DNA from: Halieaceae bacterium UBA5044
GTDB lineage: Bacteria > Pseudomonadota > Gammaproteobacteria > Pseudomonadales > Halieaceae
DNA: 64,000 bases
Reading direction: 5' to 3'
Assembly: GCA_002416125.1 (NCBI GenBank)
Contig: DIBU01000013.1
Location: 173,687 to 237,686, forward strand
The position numbers and the translations under genes are program-made. The notes beneath the pieces were generated by a model. The model was not told the DNA's origin, made no database searches, and worked only from the letters and a program-made list of their open reading frames with translations. How positions within the stretch are numbered: position 1 is the first letter of the stretch; every line of letters starts with the position of its first letter. Below, one piece after another: positions 1 to 8,253 of the stretch.

Positions 1-1100
1 CGCAGGGACTCGATGTAGCCGTTGCGTACCTGAAACCGCTCGTTGAGGATGCGCACCTCGTCCAGCTGGTCGGCCCTGAGGATGGCGTGGTCGAAGTTCT
101 GTATCAGCAGCTCGTTCAGCTCACCCAGCGCCAGCGCCCAGCGGTAGTAGGTCTGCATGAACTGCTCGACGGCGAGCTTCTTGCCATCCTTGAAACCCCA
201 GAGTGCCGCCAGGGTGCGCTGGTGGTCGAACAGCAGGCGATCTTCCTCGCGCCCCGCGACCATGTGCAGGGCGTAGCGCACCTGCCACATGAAATCCCGA
301 CCATGCAGCAGCATGCGGCGCTCATCCGGCGTGAGAAACTCCCCCGTGTCCATGTTCTCCAGAGAGTCGACACCGAAATGGCGTTCCGCTATCCAGGCGA
401 TGATCTGCAGGTCGCGCAGGCCGCCGGGTGAGCTCTTCACGTTCGGTTCCAGGTTGTATTCGGTATCGGCGAATTTGGCGTGGCGGGCCCGCTGCTCCTC
501 AAGCTTGGCGCGGAAGAAGTCGGCGCTGGGCCACATCTGGTCGGGGCCGGTGCGCGCCCGAACGGCTTCCATGAGCGCCTGCGGCCCGCGAATCACCCGC
601 GTTTCCATCAGGTTGGTGAGTATGGTGATGTCCTTGCGTGCCTTGCTACAGCACTCGCTGACGGTGCGCACACTGTGCCCGATATTCAGCCCCAGGTCCC
701 AGAGCTGGGTGAGGAAGCGTTCCAGCTGCGCGTGGCAGGGCTCGCTGTCCTCTCCCAGCAGCACGAGGATGTCGATATCCGAGTGGGGGTGCAGCTCGCC
801 GCGGCCGTAACCTCCCACGGCGACCAGGGCGGGCTCGACCCCGGACCAGTCGCTGCTATCCCACAGCGTGCCCAGCAATACGTCCATGAACCATGAACGC
901 AGGCGCAGCAGCTCGCTCACCCGGGTGCCGGCGCTGAACTGGGCGTCCAGATAGTCAGCGGCGGTTTTCAGCGCCTGTTTGCCGGCCTGCAGGGTGTTGC
1001 CCGCGGCGACGGCGGTGGCAAAGGCCGCCGGGTCGAAGAGTTCCGCGGGCAGCTGTGGGCTCTGGGCGTAGGCCACGCCAGCGGAATCAGAAGCTTTCAT
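1..1100 (-). CDS. glnD: GlnD, bifunctional PII uridylyltransferase/uridylyl-removing enzyme (N-terminal 366 residues, truncated by window edge)
   Basis: GlnD adds UMP to, or removes it from, PII nitrogen-signalling proteins in response to glutamine. Reading the minus strand from an ATG at 1100 gives an open frame that runs off the window start. The nucleotidyltransferase signature GGYGRGELHPHSDID lies at residues 96-110, with D108 and D110 as metal ligands. The following helical region (NVKSSPGGLRDLQ, HMVAGREEDRLLFDHQ) is typical of GlnD. The HD and ACT domains must lie outside the window. The start overlaps the end of map by 14 bases, so the two are probably cotranscribed. The map-glnD order is common in gammaproteobacteria. 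Confidence 0.95.
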   Translation of the reverse strand, partial: MKASDSAGVAYAQSPQLPAELFDPAAFATAVAAGNTLQAGKQALKTAADYLDAQFSAGTRVSELLRLRSWFMDVLLGTLWDSSDWSGVEPALVAVGGYGRGELHPHSDIDILVLLGEDSEPCHAQLERFLTQLWDLGLNIGHSVRTVSECCSKARKDITILTNLMETRVIRGPQALMEAVRARTGPDQMWPSADFFRAKLEEQRARHAKFADTEYNLEPNVKSSPGGLRDLQIIAWIAERHFGVDSLENMDTGEFLTPDERRMLLHGRDFMWQVRYALHMVAGREEDRLLFDHQRTLAALWGFKDGKKLAVEQFMQTYYRWALALGELNELLIQNFDHAILRADQLDEVRILNERFQVRNGYIESL

Positions 1101-1860
1101 CGCTGCGCCGTGTGAAGATTTCGCAGCCGTCGGCGGTCACCCCGAGGGTGTGCTCCCACTGTGCGGAGAGCCTGCCGTCACGGGTGGTGACCGTCCAGCC
1201 GTCCTTTGCGTTGAGCTTCGTGTGGCGTCGGCCGGCGTTGATCATCGGCTCGATAGTGAAGGTCATGCCTTCCTCCAGCACCAGTCCGGTGCCCGGCTTG
1301 CCGTAGTGCAGCACCTGCGGGTCCTCGTGGAACACCTTGCCGATACCGTGACCACAGTACTCCCGCACCACGGAGTAGTAGTTTTTCTCTGCGTGCTCCT
1401 GGATGACCGCACCAATGTCACCCAGCGTCGTGCCCGGGCGGACCAGAGCCAGTGCCTTGTAGAGGCATTCCTGGGTGACCCGTATCAGGCGTTGGGCATG
1501 GGGTGCCACCTCACCGACTTCCACCATGATACTGGTATCGCCGTGGTAGCCATCCTTGATGACAGTGACGTCGATGTTGACGATGTCGCCGGACTTCAGC
1601 TTTTTGGTATCCGAGGGGATGCCGTGGCACACCACCTCATTGATGGAGGTGCAGATGGAGCGCGGGAAGCCGTGGTAGTTCAGGGGCGCGGGAATGGCCT
1701 GCTGCACCCCGGTAATATACTCGTGGCAAATCCGGTCGAGTTCACCGGTGGTAATGCCGGGCTCGACCCGGGGTCGGATCATCTCCAGAACCTCGGCGGC
1801 CAGGCGCCCGGCCACGCGCATCTTTTCGATTTCGTCCGCTGTCTTGATCGTAACTGCCAT
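1087..1860 (-). CDS. map: Type I methionine aminopeptidase
   Basis: Removes the initiator methionine from nascent proteins in the cytoplasm. The 257-residue protein has the usual length and all catalytic residues of type I enzymes: H79, metal ligands D97, D108, H171, E204 and E236, seen in NIDVTVIKDGYHGD, GHGIG, IEPM and QWEHT. It has no N-terminal zinc-finger extension. An AGGTAA stretch lies just upstream of the ATG. The gene is divergent from rpsB, the classical arrangement in this group, and overlaps glnD downstream. Confidence 0.97.
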   Translation of the reverse strand: MAVTIKTADEIEKMRVAGRLAAEVLEMIRPRVEPGITTGELDRICHEYITGVQQAIPAPLNYHGFPRSICTSINEVVCHGIPSDTKKLKSGDIVNIDVTVIKDGYHGDTSIMVEVGEVAPHAQRLIRVTQECLYKALALVRPGTTLGDIGAVIQEHAEKNYYSVVREYCGHGIGKVFHEDPQVLHYGKPGTGLVLEEGMTFTIEPMINAGRRHTKLNAKDGWTVTTRDGRLSAQWEHTLGVTADGCEIFTRRSDESF

Positions 1861-2064
1861 GCATTACCTGTCGTTTTCTGTAGGGAACGAGTGCCGGTCG
1901 GCGTTGCCGATGCACCCGCGGGTAACGGGGTATTCTACAGGATTCGCGCTCCCTGTGAGTAACCGCCGGCTGTGACCCGCCCAGGGCAGCTGAAAGGGCG
2001 CCACGCGGCGTCCGCGGACGCGTAGACGGGGTCGCGCGGGTCCACGCGGCGTCTGCCTCGCCGC

Positions 2065-2093
2065 TTCCCAGAGGGGCGCTCTTGTGGTATAAA
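2065..2093 (+). promoter_or_regulatory. rpsB promoter with GC-rich discriminator
   Basis: TTCCCA (2065-2070) and TATAAA (2088-2093) are 17 bases apart and form a sigma-70-like promoter. The -10 is followed at once by GCGCGGC, a GC-rich discriminator of the kind associated with stringent (ppGpp) control of ribosomal genes. Transcripts would start near 2100 and carry a leader of about 150 bases. Confidence 0.6.
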
Positions 2094-2156
2094 GCGCGGC
2101 TTCTTTGCGGGTAGACCTGTTTGTCAGGCTGCCGTGGAGAAGGAAACCTAACGTCG

Positions 2157-2249
2157 CACACATATCGACACCTGCGTCAGGGTGCCGGCTCCGGCCGGTT
2201 TGGCGCAAGGGATATGTGGAGGCCTAACCCGATACAAAAGGTATTTACC
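2157..2249 (+). promoter_or_regulatory. Structured rpsB 5' leader, candidate S2 autoregulatory element
   Basis: CACATATC (2159-2166) pairs perfectly with GATATGTG (2211-2218) to close a branched structure. Inside it, CACC (2170-2173) can pair with GGTG (2181-2184) and CCGG repeats can form a second arm. The sequence then runs GGCCTAACCC to GGTATTTACC and the ATG. In E. coli the rpsB leader is the target of S2-mediated repression and is conserved in gammaproteobacteria. The element here is assigned by position and visible pairing, not by alignment. Confidence 0.5.
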
Positions 2250-2999
2250 ATGTCGCAAGTAAGCATGCGCGACCTGCTGCAGGCAGGCGCTCACTTTGGT
2301 CACCAGACCCGTTACTGGAACCCCAAGATGGATCGCTACATCTTCGGTGCCCGGAACAAGATCCACATTATCAACCTCGAGCACACCGTTCCTGCCTTCA
2401 ACGAGGCACTGAACCTGGTGCAGCGCCTGGCAGCGAACAAGAACAAGATTCTGTTTGTCGGCACCAAGCGCGCCGCCGGGAAGATCATCAAGGAGCAGGC
2501 CGATCGCGCCGGCATGCCTTACGTCAGCCACCGTTGGCTGGGCGGTATGCTCACCAACTACAAGACGATTCGCGCCTCCATCAAGCGTCTGCGCGAGCTC
2601 GAGGCACAGCAGGCCGATGGCACCTTTGCCAAGCTCACGAAGAAGGAAGCGCTGATGCGCTCCCGTGACATGGAAAAGCTGGAGCGGAGCATCGGCGGTA
2701 TCAAGGATATGGGCGGCCTGCCGGATGCCCTGTTCGTTATCGATGTCGACCACGAGCGCATTGCCATCACCGAGGCCAACAAGCTGGGTATTCCAGTGAT
2801 TGGCGTCGTCGACACCAACAGCAACCCCGATGGCGTGGATTACGTAATCCCGGGTAACGATGACGCGATTCGCGCCATCAAGCTCTATGTTTCCGCCGTT
2901 GCGGACGCCTGCCTCGCGGGCAAGGCTGACGGTGGCGACCAGAGCGTTGTGCGCGACGAGTTCGTCGAAGTTGCCGCTGCCGAACCAGCGGCCGAGTAA
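2250..2999 (+). CDS. rpsB: 30S ribosomal protein S2
   Basis: S2 belongs to the small ribosomal subunit and is needed for binding of S1. The 249-residue product starts MSQVSMRDLLQAGAHFGHQT and keeps family signatures RYWNPKMDRYIFG, HRWLGGMLTNYKTI and PDALFVIDVDHE. The open frame continues upstream to 2121, but the ATG at 2250 is chosen because S2 proteins begin there and an AAAAGG lies 8 bases before it. The gene heads the rpsB-tsf operon. Confidence 0.98.
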   Translation: MSQVSMRDLLQAGAHFGHQTRYWNPKMDRYIFGARNKIHIINLEHTVPAFNEALNLVQRLAANKNKILFVGTKRAAGKIIKEQADRAGMPYVSHRWLGGMLTNYKTIRASIKRLRELEAQQADGTFAKLTKKEALMRSRDMEKLERSIGGIKDMGGLPDALFVIDVDHERIAITEANKLGIPVIGVVDTNSNPDGVDYVIPGNDDAIRAIKLYVSAVADACLAGKADGGDQSVVRDEFVEVAAAEPAAE

Positions 3000-3007
3000 G
3001 CCTCGCA

Positions 3008-3038
3008 CTCCGGGGGGCCGCCGCGGCCCATCCCGGAG
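3008..3038 (+). promoter_or_regulatory. GC-rich hairpin between rpsB and tsf
   Basis: CTCCGGG (3008-3014) pairs with CCCGGAG (3032-3038), with further GGCCGC/GCGGCC pairing inside. No T-run follows, so it is more likely an attenuating or RNA-stabilising hairpin than a full terminator. It could reduce tsf relative to rpsB expression. Confidence 0.4.
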
Positions 3039-3111
3039 TATCCCGGCCTCCCCAGCGGAGGCAATCGTTCAGGAATTCACGGCCCCTCGAGGGTTGTAGC
3101 AGGAGGAAACC

Positions 3112-3969
3112 ATGTCTGCAGCATTGGTCAAGGAACTACGTGAGCGCACCGGCCTGGGCTTGCTCGAGTGCAAGAAGGCACTCGCAGCCGCTGACGGTGA
3201 CATTGAAAAAGCCATCGAAGAGCTGCGCAAATCCAGCGGCATGAAGGCGGCCAAGAAGGCCGGCCGCACCGCGGCTGATGGTGTTGTGTCCACGCGTATC
3301 GCCGAAGATGGCAGCTACGGCGTGATCGTGGAAGTGAACAGCGAAACCGACTTCGTCGCGCGGGACGAGAACTTCCTGGGCTTCGTCGCCCGGGTGGTGA
3401 ACGCGGCATTTGAACAGCGCGAAACCGACGTGGCCGCCCTGATGGCGGGTGAACTGGAGGCGGCTCGCGAGTCGCTGGTACAGAAAATCGGTGAAAACAT
3501 CAGCGTGCGCCGGATCAGCCTGGTGACGGCGGATGCCGGTGTTGTCGGTGCCTATGTGCACGGCAACAACCGCATTGCCGTTCTGGTGGAACTCAAGGGC
3601 GGTGACCAGGACCTGGCCAAGGACGTTGCCATGCACGTGGCCGCGGTCAACCCGCAGGTGGTTTCCGCCGAGGATATGCCGGCCGAACTCATCGAGAAAG
3701 AGCGCGAAATCTACACGGTGCAGGCGCAGGATTCCGGCAAGCCGGCAGAGATCATCGAGAAGATGATCGGTGGCCGCATCAAGAAGTTCCTCGCCGAGAA
3801 CAGCCTGGTTGAGCAGGCTTTCGTCAAGGACCCTGATGTCACGGTTGGCAAGCTGGTGTCCGCGGCGGGTGCATCGGTGGCGTCCTTCATCCGTTTTGAA
3901 GTGGGTGAGGGCATCGAGAGGGAGCAGGTCGACTTCGCGGCAGAGGTTGCAGCCCAGCTGAAGGGCTGA
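3112..3969 (+). CDS. tsf: Elongation factor Ts
   Basis: EF-Ts is the guanine nucleotide exchange factor that recycles EF-Tu-GDP. The 285-residue protein has the N-terminal UBA-like motif RTGLGLLECKKAL and the exchange-core signature SETDFVARDENF. A strong AGGAGG lies 5 bases before the ATG. It follows rpsB by 112 bases in the usual operon and is followed by an intrinsic terminator. Confidence 0.98.
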   Translation: MSAALVKELRERTGLGLLECKKALAAADGDIEKAIEELRKSSGMKAAKKAGRTAADGVVSTRIAEDGSYGVIVEVNSETDFVARDENFLGFVARVVNAAFEQRETDVAALMAGELEAARESLVQKIGENISVRRISLVTADAGVVGAYVHGNNRIAVLVELKGGDQDLAKDVAMHVAAVNPQVVSAEDMPAELIEKEREIYTVQAQDSGKPAEIIEKMIGGRIKKFLAENSLVEQAFVKDPDVTVGKLVSAAGASVASFIRFEVGEGIEREQVDFAAEVAAQLKG

Positions 3970-3987
3970 GAGGCTCCAGTGTCGCTG

Positions 3988-4013
3988 AAAACGGGGCTGC
4001 GGCCCCGTTTTTT
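3988..4013 (+). terminator. Intrinsic terminator of rpsB-tsf
   Basis: ACGGGGC (3991-3997), loop TGCG and GCCCCGT (4002-4008) form a perfect 7-bp stem. It is preceded by AAA and runs into TTTTTT (4008-4013). It is a canonical Rho-independent terminator 18 bases after the tsf stop codon. Confidence 0.93.
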
Positions 4014-4081
4014 GTGGGTATGGGTGAGGGGGCAGCCGGACTTTATCCGGTGGGGCACTAGGGTGCGGCCGGTTTGTCCTG

Positions 4082-4087
4082 TATTAT
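4082..4087 (+). promoter_or_regulatory. Possible -10 of a pyrH promoter
   Basis: TATTAT (4082-4087), preceded by TG, sits 25 bases before the pyrH ATG, downstream of the tsf terminator where a new promoter is needed. No clear -35 hexamer is visible at standard spacing. Confidence 0.3.
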
Positions 4088-4112
4088 GCACACAGTTCGG
4101 GAGACAACCGTT

Positions 4113-4838
4113 ATGCCACAGGCTTCAGGCGACAAAAAGTATAAACGGATACTGCTCAAACTCAGTGGCGAGGCCCTGACCGGTAGTGAGAAGTTCGGGA
4201 TAGACCCGCGCATACTCGACCAGCTGGCGCTGGAAATCGGCCAGTTGGTCGGCATTGGCGTGCAGGTGGGCATCGTTGTCGGTGGCGGCAATCTGTTCCG
4301 TGGCGCCGCGCTGCAGTCGGCTGGGCTTGATCGCGTCACCGGTGACCACATGGGCATGTTGGCAACCGTGATGAACGCGCTGGCGCTGCGCGATGCCCTG
4401 GAGCGCTCGAATATCGCAACGCAGGTCATGTCCTCCATTCCCATGAGTGGCGTGGTCGATCACTATGACCGGCGCAAGGCGATTCGCGCGCTGAGTAACG
4501 GCGATGTGGTCATATTCTGTGCCGGGACCGGCAACCCCTTCTTTACCACGGATTCAGCCGCCTGCCTGCGGGGCATCGAAGTCGACGCCGAGCTGGTGAT
4601 GAAGGCGACCAAGGTGGACGGCGTGTATTCAGCCGACCCCATGAAATTCAGCGATGCGGTGAAATACCAGCAGCTGAGCTACGACGAAGTGCTGGACAAG
4701 AAGCTGGAGGTCATGGATCTCACGGCCATTTGCCTGTGCCGGGATCACCGCCTGCCTGTGCGGGTCTTCAAGATGGAAGATCGCGGTGCGTTGCTCAGCA
4801 TCGTGCGCGGTGGCCAGGAAGGGACCCTGATCCAGTAG
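4113..4838 (+). CDS. pyrH: Uridylate kinase (UMP kinase)
   Basis: Phosphorylates UMP to UDP in pyrimidine nucleotide synthesis. The 241-residue product shows the bacterial UMPK landmarks: RILLKLSGEAL, VVGGGNLFRG, GTGNPFFTTDSAA and KATKVDGVYSADP. The ATG at 4113 is preferred over an in-frame ATG at 4074 because it gives the usual length and has GGGAG nine bases upstream. It opens the pyrH-frr-uppS-cdsA-dxr-rseP block. Confidence 0.97.
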   Translation: MPQASGDKKYKRILLKLSGEALTGSEKFGIDPRILDQLALEIGQLVGIGVQVGIVVGGGNLFRGAALQSAGLDRVTGDHMGMLATVMNALALRDALERSNIATQVMSSIPMSGVVDHYDRRKAIRALSNGDVVIFCAGTGNPFFTTDSAACLRGIEVDAELVMKATKVDGVYSADPMKFSDAVKYQQLSYDEVLDKKLEVMDLTAICLCRDHRLPVRVFKMEDRGALLSIVRGGQEGTLIQ

Positions 4839-4868
4839 CCTTATTGCAGCGCAAGGAGAGAGATAAAG

Positions 4869-5426
4869 GTGATTGAAGACATCAAAGCCGAGGCCCAGGA
4901 GCGGATGGAAAAGAGCGTCGAGGCTCTCGTGCATCATTTCAACAAGATTCGCACGGGTCGCGCCCATCCCAGTATTCTCGATGGTATTCGCGTCGAGTAC
5001 TACGGCTCCGAGTCCCCCTTGAACCAGGTGGCGAATATCAGCGTGGAAGATGCGCGCACCCTGATGGTGACAGCCTGGGACCGCTCCCTGACCCCCAAGA
5101 TTGAGCGCGCGATCCTCAAGTCGGACCTGGGCTTGAACCCCTCCACGGCTGGCGACGTCATCCGCATTCCCATGCCCATGCTGACCGAAGAGACCCGCAA
5201 GGGGTACACGCGGCAGGCGCGGGCGGAGGCCGAGGCGGCGCGCGTATCCGTGCGTAACGCCAGGCGTGATGCCATGAGCATGCTGAAGGAACTGGTCAAG
5301 GAGAAGGACATCAGCGAGGATGACGAGCGCCGCGGTCAGGAAGTGGTGCAGAAACTGACCGACAGCTTCACGGACCGCATTGAGAAAATGCTGGCTGAGA
5401 AAGAAGCTGACCTGATGGAAATTTGA
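4869..5426 (+). CDS. frr: Ribosome recycling factor
   Basis: Splits post-termination ribosomes together with EF-G. The protein has 185 residues, the standard length, with KIRTGRAHPSILDGIRVEYYG and GLNPSTAGDVIRIPMPMLTEE. The start is GTG, supported by AAGGAG (4853-4858) ten bases upstream. The conserved core KGYTRQARAEAE matches the three-helix bundle of RRF. Confidence 0.97.
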   Translation: MIEDIKAEAQERMEKSVEALVHHFNKIRTGRAHPSILDGIRVEYYGSESPLNQVANISVEDARTLMVTAWDRSLTPKIERAILKSDLGLNPSTAGDVIRIPMPMLTEETRKGYTRQARAEAEAARVSVRNARRDAMSMLKELVKEKDISEDDERRGQEVVQKLTDSFTDRIEKMLAEKEADLMEI

Positions 5427-5439
5427 GTCACCTGGCCGC

Positions 5440-6210
5440 ATGCCCAGCCGCGAATCGCCAGGCCAGCCGGAGGCCACTCCGGTTCCCCGTCACGTTGCCA
5501 TCATCATGGATGGCAACAATCGCTGGGCGCGGCGCCAGTCGCTCCCCGGACACGCAGGGCACCGCGCCGGCGTCGAGGCGGTTCGCGGCGTCCTGCGCTC
5601 CTGCCAGCAGCACCGCATCGAGGTCCTCACGCTGTTTGCGTTCAGCAGCGAAAACTGGGGGCGTCCGCGGCCTGAGGTGCGGGCCCTGCTCGCGCTGCTC
5701 TCCCGGTATTTGCGCAACGAAGTGCGCGACCTGCACCGGGACGGTGTGCGCCTGCGTTTTATCGGCGAGCGCAGCCGATTCAGCGAGCGGCTGCAGCGCC
5801 TGATGGCGAATGCGGAGCGCCTGACCCGCGACAATACGGTTGCCACGGTAGTGCTGGCTGTGGACTACGGTGGCCGCTGGGACATTGCCCAGGCCTCGCG
5901 CACGCTGGCGGCCCGGGTGCAGGCGGGCGAGTTGGCAGCGGAGGACATCAATGAGGCATCACTGGCGGAGGTGATGGCACTGAGTGACCTGCCAGCCCCC
6001 GACCTGTGCATTCGCACCGGCGGGGACGCCCGCATCAGCAATTTCATGCTCTGGCAGTTTGCCTACAGCGAGCTCTACTTCACCAGCACCCTGTGGCCGG
6101 ATTTCGGTGAACTGGAGTTCGCCCGTGCCCTTTCCGACTATGCCCGTCGCGAGCGCCGTTTTGGTGTGCGTGAGCCGGATGCGCTGGCATCGGGAGTGCA
6201 GGATGCTTAA
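5440..6210 (+). CDS. uppS: Undecaprenyl diphosphate synthase (cis-prenyltransferase)
   Basis: Condenses farnesyl diphosphate with eight isopentenyl units to make the C55 carrier for peptidoglycan and O-antigen synthesis. The 256 residues carry the family motifs HVAIIMDGNNRWA with the catalytic D24, FAFSSENWGRP, and DLCIRTGGDARISNFMLWQ followed by AYSELYFT. It lies 13 bases after frr and overlaps cdsA by 8 bases. No strong Shine-Dalgarno precedes the ATG, so translation is probably coupled to frr. Confidence 0.97.
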   Translation: MPSRESPGQPEATPVPRHVAIIMDGNNRWARRQSLPGHAGHRAGVEAVRGVLRSCQQHRIEVLTLFAFSSENWGRPRPEVRALLALLSRYLRNEVRDLHRDGVRLRFIGERSRFSERLQRLMANAERLTRDNTVATVVLAVDYGGRWDIAQASRTLAARVQAGELAAEDINEASLAEVMALSDLPAPDLCIRTGGDARISNFMLWQFAYSELYFTSTLWPDFGELEFARALSDYARRERRFGVREPDALASGVQDA

Positions 6211-7039
6211 GCAGCGAATTGTGACGGCGCTGGCCATGGCAGGCCTGTTTCTTGCCGCGGTGCTGTTTCTGCCGCTGCTGTGGCTGGCTTTCATGCTCGG
6301 GGTCGTTGTCTGCCTCGGCGCCTGGGAATGGGCGCGGCTCGCGGGCTGGCGCTCATCGCTGTCCCGCGGCGTGTTCGTGCTCACCTTGGGTCTGCTGCTG
6401 GCTGCGCTGTTCGTGTATGCCGAGCTGGGCCTGGCGCCGCAACGGGAGCAGGTGCAGCCCGTGCTCGGTATCGCTTGCCTGTGGTGGTCGTTTTCCCTGC
6501 TCTGGGTGAAAAGCTATCCGGCCAGTGCAGTGCTGTGGCGCAGCCGCGTGATGCGCAGCCTCATGGGGCTGCTGATTCTCGCCTCGGCCTGGTTGGCCGC
6601 GGTGTACCTGCTGGCATTTCCGCGCGGTGGCCTGCTGCTGGTGGTCATGGTGGTCATTGTGGCAGCGACGGATATCGGTGCCTATTTCTCGGGCACCCGC
6701 TTTGGTCGCCACAAACTGGCGGTGCATGTCAGTCCCGCCAAGACCTGGGAGGGTTTCTGGGGCGGTGTCGCCTGCGCCACGCTGCTTGCCGTCGCCCTCT
6801 GGTCGGTGTTGCCGGCGCGCATGGCGCACATTTCCCTGGCGGCGGTCATTGCCGTGGTGGTGACGACGGCACTGGCCTCTGTGGTCGGTGACCTGACGGT
6901 CAGCATGGTGAAGCGCGAGAGCGGCGTGAAGGATAGCGGTTCCCTGCTGCCCGGACACGGGGGCCTGCTCGATCGCCTGGACAGCCTGTGCAGCGCAGCG
7001 CCGGTGTTTGCGCTCGGCCTGCTTCTGGCGGGGTGGTAG
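6203..7039 (+). CDS. cdsA: Phosphatidate cytidylyltransferase (CDP-diglyceride synthase)
   Basis: An integral inner-membrane enzyme that makes CDP-diacylglycerol from phosphatidate and CTP, the branch point of phospholipid synthesis. The protein of 278 residues is strongly hydrophobic, with about seven or eight membrane segments. It ends with the CdsA signature SMVKRESGVKDSGSLLPGHG followed by GLLDRLDS. The ATG at 6203 is used, although the frame is open further upstream inside uppS. Confidence 0.95.
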   Translation: MLKQRIVTALAMAGLFLAAVLFLPLLWLAFMLGVVVCLGAWEWARLAGWRSSLSRGVFVLTLGLLLAALFVYAELGLAPQREQVQPVLGIACLWWSFSLLWVKSYPASAVLWRSRVMRSLMGLLILASAWLAAVYLLAFPRGGLLLVVMVVIVAATDIGAYFSGTRFGRHKLAVHVSPAKTWEGFWGGVACATLLAVALWSVLPARMAHISLAAVIAVVVTTALASVVGDLTVSMVKRESGVKDSGSLLPGHGGLLDRLDSLCSAAPVFALGLLLAGW

Positions 7040-7041
7040 TC

Positions 7042-8253
7042 GTGTCTGGTATTCAGCAGGTGGCCGTGCTTGGCAGCACCGGGTCGATTGGCGTCAGCAC
7101 ACTGGATGTCATCGCCCGCCACCCGCAGCGATTTCGCGCCTGGGCCCTGGCCGCCCACCGTTCCGTTGACACGCTGGCTGCCCAGTGTGAGGCGTTCCAT
7201 CCGCGCTACGCGGTCATGGTCGATCCGGATGCTGCAGAGGCGCTGCGCAAACGCCTGGCGGGTGCCTGTGACACCGAGGTGCTGGCCGGTGCGGAAGGCC
7301 TGCAGCGGATAGCCGCACACGCCGACGTCGATGCCGTCATGGCGGCGATTGTTGGAGCCGCGGGTCTGCCCTCGACCCTGGCGGCGGCCGAGGCGGGCAA
7401 GCGCATCCTGCTGGCGAACAAGGAGTCGCTGGTCATGGCCGGCCATCTGCTGATGGCGGCAGCGCGCAAGGCAGGCGCGTTGATCCTGCCCATCGACAGC
7501 GAACACAACGCCATCTTCCAATGCCTGCCGCAGGGCAGGGATGCGACGCCGGGGCTGGATGGGGTCAGCAGGATTCTGCTCACCGCGTCCGGCGGCCCGT
7601 TTCGCAACTGGACTGCCGAGGCGATTGCGGCGGCCACGCCAGCAGAGGCCTGCGCCCACCCCAACTGGTCCATGGGGCGCAAGATATCGGTGGATTCCGC
7701 GACGCTGATGAACAAAGGGCTGGAGCTGATTGAAGCCTGCTGGCTGTTTGATGTTGCGCCGTCGCGTGTCGAGATCGTGGTACACCCGGAGAGCATCGTG
7801 CACTCTCTGGTGCAGTATGTGGATGGGTCCGTGCTGGCCCAGTTGGGGAACCCCGATATGCGGACGCCGATCGCCTACGGACTGGGTTGGCCGCAGCGAA
7901 TTGACGCCGGCGTGGCACCCCTGGATCTGGTGGCGCTGTCCCGGCTGCATTTTGAGGCTCCGGATGAGGGCCGCTTTCCCTGTCTGCGCCTGGCGCGGGA
8001 GGCCGCCGCCGCGGGAGGTACCGCAATGGCCGTGTGCAACGCGGCCAACGAAGTCGCAGTGCAGGCCTTTCTCGCCGGGGATATCGGGTTCAACGCCATA
8101 CCGGCGGTGATCGAGGCAGCGCTGGCGGCCGTGCGGGTGGTTGAACCCACTTCGCTCAGCGTGGTCGAAGCTGCGGACCGCGAAGCCCGCGACATCGCAG
8201 CTTTGCAAGTCGCACGCTATAGTAGCCGGCCCCTCGCCGGCGGAGAGAATTAA
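7042..8253 (+). CDS. dxr: 1-deoxy-D-xylulose 5-phosphate reductoisomerase
   Basis: The first committed step of the MEP isoprenoid pathway: converts DXP to MEP with NADPH. With the GTG start at 7042 the protein has 403 residues and begins MSGIQQVAVLGSTGSIG, placing the Rossmann motif at residues 10-16. Active-site segments LLANKESLVMAG, PIDSEHNAIFQCL, TASGGPFR and HPNWSMGRKISVDSATLMNK are intact. A GTG at 7033 overlapping cdsA is the alternative start. It overlaps rseP by one base. Confidence 0.96.
   Translation: MSGIQQVAVLGSTGSIGVSTLDVIARHPQRFRAWALAAHRSVDTLAAQCEAFHPRYAVMVDPDAAEALRKRLAGACDTEVLAGAEGLQRIAAHADVDAVMAAIVGAAGLPSTLAAAEAGKRILLANKESLVMAGHLLMAAARKAGALILPIDSEHNAIFQCLPQGRDATPGLDGVSRILLTASGGPFRNWTAEAIAAATPAEACAHPNWSMGRKISVDSATLMNKGLELIEACWLFDVAPSRVEIVVHPESIVHSLVQYVDGSVLAQLGNPDMRTPIAYGLGWPQRIDAGVAPLDLVALSRLHFEAPDEGRFPCLRLAREAAAAGGTAMAVCNAANEVAVQAFLAGDIGFNAIPAVIEAALAAVRVVEPTSLSVVEAADREARDIAALQVARYSSRPLAGGEN

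Larger units (their letters stand above)
1861..2249. other. map/rpsB divergent intergenic region
   Basis: This 389-base stretch holds no convincing gene. It contains a possible weak map promoter on the minus strand (TAGAAT complement at 1932-1937, no clear -35). It also has a perfect 14-base palindrome GCGTCCGCGGACGC at 2008-2021, a 12-base direct repeat CCACGCGGCGTC at 2001-2012 and 2042-2053, the rpsB promoter and the structured rpsB leader. The last two are listed separately. Confidence 0.6.

Noticed and set aside
6682..8208. Minus-strand frame of 508 codons opposite cdsA and dxr
   Set aside because: A shadow of high-GC coding sequence. Both sense genes show complete catalytic motifs.
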